A stretch of DNA of 64,000 nucleotides from Gyrodactylus bullatarudis (lineage: Eukaryota; Platyhelminthes; Monogenea; Gyrodactylidea; Gyrodactylidae), in NCBI GenBank assembly GCA_012064415.1, contig SSNU01000071.1:463387-527386 (forward strand). The letters run 5' to 3'. The notes under the pieces are model-generated. The model searched no databases and had not been told where the DNA came from. It worked only from the letters and a program-made list of their open reading frames with translations. Below are positions 14,307 to 25,450 of this stretch, piece after piece; the first letter of the stretch is position 1; each line of letters opens with the position of its first letter. The position numbers and the translations under genes were made by a program.

Positions 14307-14990
14307 CTAACTGATGAAGATGGGATTTTATTATTTTAACAAAATTCTTAATTTTTTTTTCACCAAATAATCGAATTTGATCAAGATTTTTTTGGAATCT
14401 AGATCATGAGGCCCTCTTTCAGAATACAGAGAAAAAAATTTGGAAAAAATCAATTTTTGACAAATTCCCATTTTTTGAACTTCGAGTTGAAATTTTTTTG
14501 TTGATTTCAATTTGAGAAAGTGATCGAAAGTTGATATTTGGGATCACAATAAGACAAAAAAACTGATTATCATTATAAAAATTTTGATATATTCGGAATC
14601 GGAATCTTGTGATAACAAATTTCATTGACTTTGAAGTAGGGAAAATGGTCAAAAATTCAAAATTTAATTTTGACACGATTATGGAGTTATTCTCAAAACC
14701 AGATTCAGCATATTTAATTGCTTTGAGTAATTTTGATCCTTAAAACAACTTTTGATTACTTTCTCACATTGAAATCAACAAAAAGTTTTCAACTCAAAGT
14801 TCAAAAAAATGGGAATTTGGCGCTACTTCAAGATTTCAAATTTGCCGTATTTTCCTTGAAAATTGATTTTTTTCTCTGTATTGTGAAAGAGTGCCTCTAG
14901 ATTTCAAAAAATCTTGATCAAATTCGATTTCTTGATGAAAAAATTTAGAATTTTTTAAAAATCATAGATTCCCATCTTCATATTAACTAG
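14307..14990. repeat. Best-preserved foldback element of the 'atgaagatggga' family, 684 bp
   Basis: The two ends are inverted copies for about 220 bp. The matching blocks, in order from each tip inwards, are CTAACTGATGAAGATGGGA or its variant, 'aatcgaatttgatcaagat', 'ggaatctagatcatgag', 'atacagagaaaaaaat', 'tcccattttttgaac' and 'tttgttgatttcaat'. The right arm contains about 35 bp missing from the left. The centre is AT-rich and non-coding, and the short minus-strand ORF at 14,419-14,676 lies inside the arm and is a by-product. This is a non-autonomous foldback transposon or giant MITE; the autonomous partner is not in the window. Confidence 0.8.
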
Positions 14991-17455
14991 GTGTAGATCA
15001 AAAATTTAATTTTGTGTATCATTATACAGGGGTATTTGTAGGAGTTACATCTCAAACTTCAGAGATCAAGAACGTACCTCTTTATCCTGAAAAACAAATA
15101 AAAAATGTTAACCCGTATAGAGGAGATGGAATAAAGAGCGTAAAGAATTATTACCACTGTTAATTTACTGAAGGACCGAAAGCTAGTTTCTGGGTAGTTA
15201 GGTACCGTATTATTTTATGATGAAATTGAAGATCGAAATTCTTATCTAATTTTGAAATTTTTAATTCCAATAACTTGTCTGTCCGCAGAAAAATAAAATA
15301 TTCTCCTCAACAAGCATCATAGACAAGTTTATCAAATTTTTTAACATGGGTCAGAAACTAATTAATTTCCCTGGGATGATATAATTATATAATAATGATC
15401 TATGAAACATCAAAATCCTATATTTGGTTGAGAAATAATAATGGTAAAATTCTACATAAACTCTGGTAGAACAGATAACTTCAGAATTCTCATTCACAGA
15501 TGATTGAATACGAATCTAAAATTATTTTATTGAATTTATTTTAGTTTAGGAGTTATCGATCAAAAATTAAGGTATTTTTTGATCCAAAACCCACTCGAAT
15601 ATTTCCTTGTTTTCATTTTTATTCATGACCTTGTGGAATAGTTTTTCTAAAAAGTTAATTTAAAACCGAATAGTTTTTCAGACAGCTGTTTGGTATAGAT
15701 TGACTTTAGATAGATAAGAGACGAGCGAAATATTTTCCCGCTGAATGATAGAGAATGGTCCATTCGATAGTTGAGGGCTCATTTTATCATTGATGAATTT
15801 CCTGAAAATTTGTATGATTTTTCTTTAAAATGCCAATGATAGTTTTAGAGTAGAAAAATATTCTGGAAGATTTGTCGAAAAATTATTTTTCCCATTAGTG
15901 ATTCAAGAATGCATTACGATTATGGATTTAGAAAAAAAGATGAAGAGAAGAAGTAAACTAATCATAGAAACCCTTCTTGGTTTTGATCAACACTAAATTA
16001 CAATTCAATATTTTGATTGATTTATGTTCAGATTTTGGAAAAAGTCTAATTAAAACTTTTCCAACAACTTGTAGATTAATTCTTAAAAATCTTTTATTTA
16101 CAAACCCCAATTGCATTCCAATCAAGTCCGTGATCCCCATAAACTTACGTATGAGGGATTGTTGAATAAAATTTTCCTATCAATAGAATTGTATTTCCTT
16201 TCGAATTTCTTTCATGGTACATTGTATAATACTAATGACCTTTCGAGAGTCTTAATTAAAAAAATAGCTGTAGCCAAATCAAGGCTTAAAGGTTTGTATG
16301 GCTTCAGCATTTGTGTGTTACTTTAGGATGAAAGAACTTCCTTGATGATTCACTCTCTTTCCACTTGAGAATTAACCCGGAGAAAGATTTGTAAAAATAA
16401 TACTCTTGGGTCTCAGATGGAGAGAAATCAATCCGACCTTAGATGATCTACACTCCTCTCTGACAGACCTAGCCTTTTCTCTTGAAACTTAGGCTAGAAC
16501 ATTAATTTGCCTTCACAAGATTTGTGTATTTTCTAAATTGCTATAGAAATCAACAATGAGTCAAATATTTGTGAGTAGAATGACTACAAAAAATACATAC
16601 TCTTTTTAAATATATCCTGAATTAAATACTGTCTTTATCAAGCTCTAAATTTTGATCCATTCTGTCATTTTTCCCCTGGCAGAGAAGCATTGTTTCTTTT
16701 TCATTGTTTGAACTGTCTAGAAATTTTTTCCTTTTGGAATCAGTATTAGAGATGAGTAGTACAGTGCTATTTTTATTATTATCTTGTTTTACCTTTTGAT
16801 GCCTTCTTCTTCGCAAGAACCATCTCCTGAGAACCTATTTTTGTCCTTTACGCGTTGATAATAATAACAGATCAATTAGGGTAATTTTATCTATATAAGT
16901 TCAATATATTTTATAATTATTTTTGTTTATACCTGAAGTCAAATTGTGTTAAATCGGAAATTTTCAGAATCTGAAGAACTCTACTTGAAGGTTATTCAAT
17001 ACTTATTTTAGAATATACTCAAGGAAAAAATGCCAAAAAACAAAATGAATGTTTGCGCTAAGAATTTGTTTAGTTCCATGATGGAATCTGAAATCTTCAC
17101 ATTTTTAAAAACATCTGAGAATTCTAAAATTTTAATTTTCCTAAATAAAAGGGCTTCAAAGATTTCTTTAAACTAATAAAAATTAGTACAGAAATTGAAT
17201 TCCAAGCTAAAATATATCAAGGATAGTAAAGGCCTGTATCAATATTGTTGCATAAAACAAAATATATTTTTTCACTCAAATAAATGTAATTATAGACTGA
17301 AATATCGAGATTTATGAGTCTACTTCTAGTTGTATTTCATCTTGTTTTAGATTTTTGTGGTTTTTATTGGTGAAAAGTCAGCAATTTATTCGGCAAAACA
17401 AAGGGTTTCTTCTCAGCCTTTCCTGAAAAAGTTCATAAACAGATAAAATAACAGA
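14991..17455. other. AT-rich intergenic stretch, no gene seen
   Basis: There is a fragment of the 24-25 kb repeat at about 15,540-15,605 ('agttatcgatcaaaaa' followed by 'gatccaaaa'). A segment at 15,960-16,330 has open frames of 60-70 codons on both strands but no recognisable domain. Nothing else stands out. Confidence 0.5.
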
Positions 17456-17464
17456 AAATTATAA

Positions 17465-17835
17465 GAGGTATTTGCAAAATTAGTCCATAGTACACGCGTT
17501 TAATCAGATTTAGTCTAAACTTTTCCATACCTGCGTGTATTTAATTTTCATATTTAGTCCATTTTTAATTTGAAACGATAATGTTGCCGAACCTCATCAA
17601 GTATATTATTATCACTGGAGTCAACACTCATAAGGAAGATAGGAGAACGAACGAATAATAAGTGATAAACGTTAAATTTATTTTGTTCAGAACTAGTCTA
17701 AATTTTTTCAAATTTAGTTTTAGTATTTAGAATTTAGTCAAAAAATTTTTTTATAGTTCAAATCTAGTATTGTTTTCAAAAATTGTATATTTATAAATAT
17801 GAAAATCTCATAATTTCTCTTCGGATCCTTTTTAC
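17465..17835 (+). repeat. Left terminal inverted repeat of the MULE, interrupted by an insertion of about 100 bp
   Basis: The segments 17,465-17,573 and about 17,680-17,830 align with the complement of the right repeat, including the motifs 'ccatagtacacgcgttt', 'acctgcgtgtattta' and 'aaatctagtatt'. Between them lies about 100 bp not present on the right, bordered on both sides by a short 'aattt' repeat. Confidence 0.85.
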
Positions 17836-17849
17836 AAACAAACCAAGGC

Positions 17850-19033
17850 ATGGTAGACCTGAATTCGTTTGCAAAACTTGAGAGGTTTTTTCTTTGGAAT
17901 AAACCGACAAATGTTGGCACTTACATAGATATTGCTAAAGACAAAGATCAACTCGAATCAATGTATATTTCCTTCAATGTCTCTAATATTGCTTTTAATA
18001 GCAGTTTACCAATCATAGCGGTTGATGGATGTGATATGAAGAATAAATTCAATTATATAATTCTCATGGCCACAGGCATTGATGGCAATGGTCAGATTTA
18101 TCCTATCGCATTCTCCTTAGTTCCAACTGAATCCGAGAAGTATTAGTCCTACTTTTTCAAAAATTTTAATTCAAGTTTAAGGCTCTCTGATTGATCTGGC
18201 ATCGTAATTCTTTCCGATAGAGAAAAAGGATTGATCAAAGCATTACAGTCAGAAATCACAAATTGTCACCCCTCGTATTGCTTATTTCATATTGGCAAAA
18301 ACATTAAGAGAAAGGGCAAAGTCAATTTGAACAAACACCTATGGAAGATTGCAAGAGCCAAAACAGAAGATCAGGTTAACTATGAAATGAACAGCCTGAA
18401 AGAAGCCAATGAAGAGGCATGTAATTTCTTGATGAACATACCTCTTAAAAATTGGGTCAGTTTTCATTCTCCTGTGTGTCAATTTGGGCATATGACATCA
18501 AACATGGCTGAGTCTACAAACTCGGCGCTCAAAGATATACGTAGTCTTCATCCATTTCATGCTATTTGTAAATTTTGCTTGTTGGCTTCCGAAAAGTTTC
18601 AAATAAGGTCAACTTTTTACAACACTGCACTACAAGAATTTTGTCCACGATTACTTCTTGGCCGCATCAATTGCTGCTCAAAAGCTTAAAGTTCTGAACG
18701 TCGAAAATTTTAACTTATTCAATGTTGATTCTGAGGCCAATTCTGATATCATGTGTTGTGAATCTTGAAAAAGTGTGGTGTTCATGCGGTTCTATTAGTT
18801 TTTCTGGCTATCCATGTATTCATCTACTTGCAGTGATATTTAATGAGAACTTAGATATCAAATCATACATTCATACTGCTTTTCTAACAGAATCGCTCAG
18901 AACAGCTTATTCAATGAACATTTATGCTTGTGACATTGAATACATTATGCCCTCAAAATTATTGGAATATTCTATCAGACGTAAAAGGCCTTCCCTCAAA
19001 CATCGTAAACAAGGATCCGAAGAGAAATTATGA
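17850..19033 (+). pseudogene. MULE transposase pseudogene with DDE core and SWIM zinc finger
   Basis: Translation of the plus strand gives the hallmarks of a MULE transposase. First comes a 'PTNVGTY' lead-in. Then the first catalytic aspartate sits in 'IIAVDGCDMK', followed by 'ATGIDGNGQIYPIAF', which is typical of the family. The second aspartate is in 'VILSDREKG' with a downstream C-x2-H ('CLFHIGKN'). The acidic residue is in 'SNMAESTNSALK'. At the C-terminus a SWIM finger (C-x-C...C-x-H) reads 'WCSCGS...YPCIH'. The frame is broken by an in-frame TAG (18,144-18,146), a TGA (18,192-18,194) and at least two frameshifts between about 18,640 and 18,770. The start lies at the edge of the terminal repeat and the usual N-terminal part is missing, so this copy is also truncated. 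It cannot be active. Confidence 0.88.
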
Positions 19034-19269
19034 GATTTTCATATTTATAAATATACTATTTTTGAAAACCATACTAGATTTGAACTATAAAAGATTTTTT
19101 TGACTAAATTCTAAATACTAAAACTAAATGTGACAAAATTTAGACTAGTTCTGAACAAAATAAATTAAAAATAGACTAAATGTGAAAATTAAATACACGC
19201 AGGTAATGGAAAAGTTTAGACTAAATCTGATTAAACGCGTGTACTATGGACTAATTTTTCAAATATCTC
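19012..19269 (-). repeat. Right terminal inverted repeat of the MULE, about 257 bp
   Basis: Its complement matches the left repeat nearly base for base outside the left-side insertion. The inner end (around 'ggatccgaagag') overlaps the last codons of the transposase frame, so the SWIM-end coding sequence runs into the repeat. Confidence 0.85.
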
Positions 19270-19369
19270 AAATTATAAATATATAACTAAAAATAGGTTT
19301 CATAAAAATGTGACTCAAGAAACCGAGCTACAAGTATGAATGAGAGGCCAAAAATAGGTAAAAATGATG

Positions 19370-19670
19370 TAAAACATTTGAATGTTGATAGATTCGGGAT
19401 TATCAGAAGAATTCAAATTTGGCCGTGGAGGTTGAGAAAAACATACTGTTTTCAAGAAAAATTTTCTCTAAAAGCCGAATCATATCCCACAATATTCATG
19501 AATTTTAGATATTCAAAAAATTTTCGGATTTTTTTGGATTTCCACTACTCCAATTGGTTTATTTCATCATAGGAATTCAAAAAGATATTCGTATTTATGA
19601 CTTTTCGGAGTAAAATATTGAGTTCTGTATATACTAAATTCTCATCTTCAATTAGGTTTATATTTAAATA
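19370..19670. repeat. Degenerate copy of the 'atgaagatggga' foldback family
   Basis: It contains the internal block 'gaattcaaatttggcc' shared with 28.5 kb, and at the right end 'taaaatattgagttctgta...attctcatcttca', the inverted family terminus seen at 37.6 and 58.1 kb. The left terminus is not clear. An open frame of 78 codons inside it is probably incidental. Confidence 0.5.
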
Positions 19671-20039
19671 TCAACTGTAACTTTAGTTACACATCTCAAC
19701 TCTAGCCCTTAGGGATTGGCTGACTCAAAAGCAGTGTAATTATAATTTTCTTCAAGAATACACAGAACTCCCACAGAATTTCCACACCTTCTCAATTCTC
19801 TTGTTAATCCTGAAAGTTATGAGTAGATTGTTTCTCTCGTTCCCAAACCTAACCCTAATGAACAGAGAATGGAATGTCAATCACATTAGGGCAATCCATA
19901 TCAATGTGTATCCCTTGTATTTATTCCCTCCTCCCCCAAATTACAAGGAAGTTGAATTGATGAGTTTCTGAACCATCACACAAAAAGAGATATGATACTC
20001 TTTTATTGAATTTTTTATTGTTCTATTTTACATAGTAAA

Positions 20040-20165
20040 TATCAGAATTGGATTAAATTTTGCAAAATTACCTAAATTGCCACTTTTGGAGCGAAATTTG
20101 GTGGAATTATGTTGAAATACTAGAAGATTATATTTATCATATCTATGGGCGATTTAAGTAAATGT
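20040..20165. repeat. Dispersed repeat shared with 42,700-42,815 in inverted orientation
   Basis: The string 'ttaaattttgcaaaattac' and the following 'gcgaaatttggtggaatta' and 'tatcatatctatgggcgattt' blocks recur at about 42,715-42,810, partly in inverted order. A weaker match lies at about 7015-7050. The segment is non-coding and lies directly upstream of the LINE fragment at 20.3 kb. Confidence 0.55.
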
Positions 20166-20328
20166 AAAACCTGCAAAGGCTTTTCCTTGCATGCCAGAAT
20201 TTCCAAAACCAGAATTTTTTTAGCTTGTATTAGATTAATGAGTCTTCTGATGGAAAATCCTTTTTTGCTTTCAAAAATATTGACGATTATAATGGTAGAT
20301 TATGAAATGAAGAAAAAAGAAATATGAA

Positions 20329-21240
20329 GTGAAGATTAATAGGAATTTATCAAAAGCTGGTTCGCTTGCTTCCTTGGCCGTGTTAGAAAGGAATAACAAC
20401 TTCTCACTTCTTAAAGATTCCCTTGAAACAATGAGGCTCTATATAAATAGAGATAAATGCAAAATCATGCTCCCAGTTGGACTCCGTACAACCCTCTCGG
20501 AATCTCTTCTACTTCCTGGAGAAATTGTCTCCTTTACTTTGGACCTGGGTTTCAAAATTTTCAAAAATTGATCCTTTTTCTAACTTATCTTTACTCTTCA
20601 CTATAAAAAAATTCTCAAAAACTGTTAACTTACGACTTAAAGCTTACAAAGCTTTAATATCACCATTATTTGATTATCTTGCCCCCTTATTACCTAATTT
20701 GAATTATGTTCAATCTCTTATGATTGAACGCATTCAGTATAATTTTTTACATTCTTTATATCCAAATATTGACTCTTATAGCTATATCCGGTCTAAATCC
20801 ACTTTAGGTCCGTAGATTTGCTTTTATCATTAAGAAATTTTCTGAATCTTCTTCTATTTCTATTAAAAAATATAATTTAAGAAACATATCTTATGATTTC
20901 AATGTTCTATTATCTTGCTTTAATTGTCTCTCTGCTAATTTTGACTTATCTGATTATCAGAACCTTACTGATCTTAAATCAGTTATGGCTCATATCAGAT
21001 CTAAAATTGACTATTCAAAATCTCTTCTTTATTCTCCCCTTTACTAACCAGATGACGGATCGAAATACTTTTCAGACTATTTCTACAATCAAAATTTTCT
21101 ATTGACTATATATAAAACCTTCATTTTCACATTTTTTTCAAAGTTATGTGTGTATTCTTATATAACCAGATTTTATTATTGCCATATTTTTGTACATTTA
21201 AAATTTTAAATATAAGAACTTATTTCAAACAAAAAAAAGG
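20329..21240 (+). pseudogene. Non-LTR retrotransposon (LINE) reverse-transcriptase 3' remnant
   Basis: Three overlapping broken frames together read like the C-terminal half of a LINE reverse transcriptase. About 20,420-20,475 gives 'RLYINRDKCKIM', the thumb-proximal K-C-K motif. About 20,630-20,790 gives 'RLKAYKALISPLFDYLAPLL' and then 'IERIQYNFLH', which correspond to the 'yksLvrP.leY..pvw...ierVQ' block conserved in Jockey/CR1-type elements. The frame changes at least twice (about 20,550 and 20,815) and again near 20,890. An A-rich tail follows at about 21,205-21,240. This is a 5'-truncated, decayed copy. Confidence 0.75.
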
Positions 21241-24137
21241 ATTCATGAGCCTAGCAAAAAGTGAGACATAGTTGATAAGTGACCGATAGGTGATCCTTTT
21301 TCACTTGAAATCTTTCTACAAAAATGTTATTCACGAGATTCTCACTGTATGAGAAATAATTGGATTATCAAATTCATTTGACTCGATTTTCATTGAGTCG
21401 ACTTCTTTGACATCAGACTACAGAGTAGAACTGCAAATTCACAATAACCTTTTTCATGGTGTAAGCCATTTGAATTGTGAGAGGTTTTCTGTTTCAGGAA
21501 TCCAAATTTATCAATGACATTGACTACTGCATGTGCCATATAACTCTTTATTTACTCTTTAAAAAAGTTTTCTCCTATAAAAACATTAACAGTTGGTGTT
21601 TCTTCCTCTAACATTCAGCAGATTAAACACTCTGATATAAATACAAGATTTTTCCTTAAAAAGATGATTTCACTAGGGGAGAGAATTCTCACAGCAATAT
21701 CTAAAAAGGATGTAATCTGATAAAAAACATTCCTTTATTCACACAAATTATGCGTACTTTATGAGCCCTACATGATCAGGGAATTATTTCTTTCATATTT
21801 AGAGATTTTTCTTTATTGCATTATTTCCTCTATCAGGAAATCTTTTCAGTTCAAGAGATGATCTTTCAAAAGAACTGGTTAAATTTTAGGCATTTCAAGC
21901 GACTCAAATACTTTTACTTGTCATGGGATATAGAATTTCTGGAGGTGTGAACATTCGGTATAAGCATAAAACATTTTTAAATTAATAATGAAATGATTTC
22001 TTTAAGAATCTATTCAAATCAGTGGTAAGAATGATGAGTAACGACTGTAAAACATTTAATTTGCTGATTTTATTGTCAAATTACTTGAGCTATCTTGTTG
22101 GTACATTGATCCTGAATTTGTATAGCTTAATAATTGTAGTTCATCTTAATAATAATTCTTAGTTTAATCGAGGGTTCAAGAATGTCCCTTTTGGAGGTCA
22201 AAATTAACTTTTGGAGGTCAAGAATTCAGTAAGACGTATTATTGTAAAAAAACTCGAATTTATGCTGAAGATTTTCTAGAATCCATATTATTATTTTCAA
22301 GATTAGTTCCAGAAGTGACCCCAAAAATGGATTTTTTTCAAACTCAGAGGTATTGTCAAGCTGGACAAAATTTCATAGATTTTAAATCCTTTTCAATAAA
22401 ACATTGAGTGATTTCGTTTCAATGCTGGCATCAAAAATGAATTCGGTATTGATAGTTGCCACAAAAGCATGCTGGTTTAGTAGTATGACCCCCATCTCAT
22501 TACCAAAATCCTTCAGTGGATATGAAACACTTTCTTGAGCGGTAATTTGAACTGAAAGATAATTGAAATAATTTTTACCCCTCATTAGAAAGGAAATTTA
22601 TCTAAGCTACAAACATATGTATAACTCATTAAAGATAGCTTTTCACTGATACTAACCAAGGAGGGAGGGGGTTTTTTGAAAATCTAGTGAAATATTTAAA
22701 AAGTATTTAGAACGGTTTTTTACTGAGGGCTCAGAAAAAAATAAAATACCTTAGCTGTAGATATCTCTCATAGCCTAAAATATAACTGATTTTAGAACCA
22801 AAAAATGCCAATTATAACCTCTATTATCTTTGAAATGATAAGTCAAAAAGGAATTCAATTTCAGAATCAGGTTACAAATTTTCCAGCTTGTGTAATGAAG
22901 TAAAATAATTTGGAACATGAAGAATCAATAAGAACCAAATTTAGACTGTTCATTACCCTTTTTGACCGACCCGTCATGTTCAAGAAATTGATTCTGAAAA
23001 ACATTTTTTGACGTATTGTCTTTTTTAATTTACTTTTTTTTAATGAAATCAACATTGCTTCAAGTTTAATCCCATAGTAATGACAATACGCTGATATATA
23101 CAGAGTTACACACAAATCGTGAAATTCATTTCAAGGTACATTCATTATTCATTTCAGTTTAGAGGTACTCCACCCTCAATCTCATATTGAAACATGTTCA
23201 TGTGTGATTGTGTGAAATGCAATTCTCATTTTTATTGTATTTGATCTTTTGCCCTCTAACTAAACTACATTAGTAGTAAAAGTAGTATTAATAACAAGAC
23301 AGAGATAGAGGTCTCTATTTTCCTTAATAGATAGATAGATAGATAGATTAACCTCTCTTCAACTATCTTTTATCCTTTGATATATTGATAAATTTAACAT
23401 TATCAATTTTGCTACAAAAAAACACAAGAAACAGTAGAGGAATAACAACAAGAAAGTCATGTAATCTCAAAAATACAGTGTACACGTTGAGAAAAGAAAA
23501 CAAAACAATAGAGTGTTTTTGTGATGAACCTTATCAATTCATTTTGTACACTTTTTCCTTTTAGAAGAAGTAGTAGTAGTGTGATAGAATGAAAATGCCT
23601 TATGAAAAATGTCTTATTAATGAAATTTAACAAAATGATTCCTTTTTTCGTAGAATAATAATACTATTTTTCAATGAATTTTATTTTGTATATTAATTAA
23701 GGTCAAAATATAGAAGAGAAATGTAAATTCTATGTTTTTTTGTCATTGGATTCGGAGGGGAGGGAGATTGGTTCACTGAACTTGTACAATGCATCAAGAA
23801 TGAACAAGGATAACTTGAACGGGGGTTGGGATCACCACCTCCTTCGCACTCAACTCTGTAATCTATATATACGAAATGTATAAATTTACAATTGTCGTTC
23901 TCAGAGTATTAATTCAGATTGCATGTTTCCAAATGGGAGTAAAAATTTCTTCCCCTATCCTTCTCATAGGATAAATTGAGAGAAGGAAAAAGAAAATGTA
24001 CACTTATGATTGATACAGTACAGAGTTTGGGTAAAGTCAATAATTACATATCCAAATCAACAGTTTTAGCTAATACAAGACTAGACTGGATTTGATTTGT
24101 AGAACCAAGTCACAAAACAACAAAGTAGAACTCGATT
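21241..24137. other. AT-rich intergenic stretch, no gene seen
   Basis: It contains a short fragment of the foldback family near 22,190-22,330 and an ATAG microsatellite (about 23,327-23,349). No ORF in it shows a recognisable domain. A somewhat GC-richer patch at about 23,755-23,850 has no feature I can name. Confidence 0.5.
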
Positions 24138-24557
24138 GAACCCTTAGAGTCTCAGAGAATTTTCTTTCATGGCTCGCTTTCGAACTTTGGTCTATCACAT
24201 GGTGAATCTACAGTTTTTGATTTGGCTATCTCTTAAGGTATTGCAGATAGACTTTTGGCGATTGCATTTTTGAATTCAACAGGTATGATCACTCGATAAA
24301 AGTTAACTTACTTTTCATTCATGTTCATGGGAAATAGGGTTCAAAAAAACTTTTTAAACAAAAATTAACTTTCTTTGAATTAGTATTGCACTTGTTTGAC
24401 TAATGATAGAAGTGAGATTTTTGCGTACTCCAGTAAATTAATAGATTTCTCATCGAATAAGTGGCAAATGAAACATTTTCTGAGGCTTGAATGAATATGA
24501 AAGAGTTGATAAAATGACATGTGATAGAAACAACGAAGTGGGATTTTAACCCTTAAA
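24138..24557. repeat. Dispersed repeat, copy 1, with CCCTTA...TTAACCC-type ends
   Basis: The unit opens with 'cccttagagtctcagag' and closes with 'gtgggattttaaccc', so its ends are roughly inverted. Internal blocks are 'gcgattgcat', 'cgataaaagttaactta', 'caaaaaaactttttaaac' and 'tttctgaggcttgaatg'. They recur in the same order at 25,110-25,440, and partly at 10.75, 36.6 and 38.3-38.6 kb. The closing end abuts another copy of the opening end at 24,549. It is non-coding. Confidence 0.65.
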
Positions 24558-24720
24558 GTCCCAGAGAATATTTTTTCTTGAGTCGCATTCAATCTTTTTT
24601 GTCTATCCTATGGTTTATGAATACGCTGATTATGAATCTACAGATGTTTTAATGCAATTATTTTTGGTTCAGAAGTTATCGATCAAAAAATGGGACACTT
24701 TTGATCCAGAATGACAACCA
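24558..24720. repeat. Second start of the same repeat, plus the 'agttatcgatcaaaaaatgg' block
   Basis: It begins with 'cccttaaagtcccagag' immediately after copy 1. It contains 'cgcattcaatctttt' and 'cctatggtttatgaatacg', which are repeated at about 26,480-26,560. It ends with 'agttatcgatcaaaaaatgg', which is repeated at 25,050 and, in worn form, at 15,550. Confidence 0.6.
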
Positions 24721-24736
24721 GCACACAGACACAGGA

Positions 24737-24955
24737 ATGGCTAGAACTCGTTTCTTTTCACAACCAGAAACATCCACCCCATCAAGGAAAAGAAATGCAT
24801 CAAAATATCGCCACAGCAACAAACAGGAAAACAGAGAAAAAAGATCCCGAGCAACAACAAGACCATACACGATTACTTCATACCTAATACATGAGGAACA
24901 CACCTCAATCCCATTGGCAAATCGAAGGAGAATGAAAGCGATTGGTCAGAATTGA
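24737..24955 (+). other. Short open frame, product unknown, probably a repeat-derived coding remnant
   Basis: The frame from the ATG at 24,737 gives about 72 residues rich in Arg, Lys, Ser and Thr (for example 'SRKRNASKYRHSNKQENREK') and ends in TGA. No domain is recognisable. A decayed DNA match to this segment occurs at about 8940-9110 and the flanks are repeats on both sides, so I think it is a fragment of a transposable-element ORF rather than a host gene. Its base composition is noticeably less AT-rich than the surroundings. Confidence 0.3.
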
Positions 24956-25039
24956 GCAGTGTATTTTATTCCTTGATAATTATGTATAAATATTACGTGT
25001 CGGTGTAAGGTCTGATGAGAACCGACGAAAATAAAAGCT

Positions 25040-25450
25040 TAAAGTTCAGAAGTTATCGATCAAAAAATGGGACACTTTTGATCCAAAAACAGACTATTTT
25101 TGTAGCTTTAGCAGATAGAGTTCAGGCGATTGCATGATTGAATTCTAGAGGTATGATTCCTCGATAAAAGTTATCTTACTTTCTACCTATGACCCTGGGA
25201 AATAGGTTTTCAAAAAAACGTTTAAAACAAGAACTAATTTTTTGAAAAAAATCAACTCTCTTTGAATTAGTATAGCACGATTTTGACGAATGATAGAGAC
25301 GAGTTCTTTGCGTATTCCAGGAGATTAATAAATTTCCTATCGACTGGATGGTAAACAATGTATTCTCTGAGGCTTGAATGGATAATAATAAGTTGCTATA
25401 ATGACTTGGGATAGAAATAACCCAGTGGGACTGTAAGGGTAAAGTGATAA
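25040..25450. repeat. Dispersed repeat, copy 2
   Basis: It has the same block order as 24,138-24,557: 'gcgattgcat', 'cgataaaagttatctta', 'caaaaaaacgtttaaaa', 'gacgaatgatagagacgag', 'tctgaggcttgaatgg', and the closing 'gtgggactgtaaggg'. The 105-codon minus-strand ORF at 25,176-25,493 lies inside and is a by-product. Confidence 0.65.

Larger units (their letters stand above)
17465..19269. mobile_element. Complete but defective Mutator-like (MULE) DNA transposon, 1805 bp
   Basis: The element is bounded by long terminal inverted repeats beginning GAGGTATTTG on the left and, in complement, GAGATATTTG on the right. It is flanked by a 9-bp direct duplication AAATTATAA (17,456-17,464 and 19,270-19,278), which is the target-duplication size expected of the Mutator superfamily. 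The right repeat spans about 19,012-19,269. The left matches it across about 17,465-17,830 apart from an insertion of about 100 bp. The interior encodes a broken transposase with MULE catalytic signatures and a SWIM zinc finger. The inverted repeats still align well, so the insertion is not extremely old, yet the gene is dead. Confidence 0.9.

Noticed and set aside
15958..16326. Overlapping open frames on both strands
   Set aside because: The frames mirror each other on opposite strands, neither has a known motif, and there are stops on either side.
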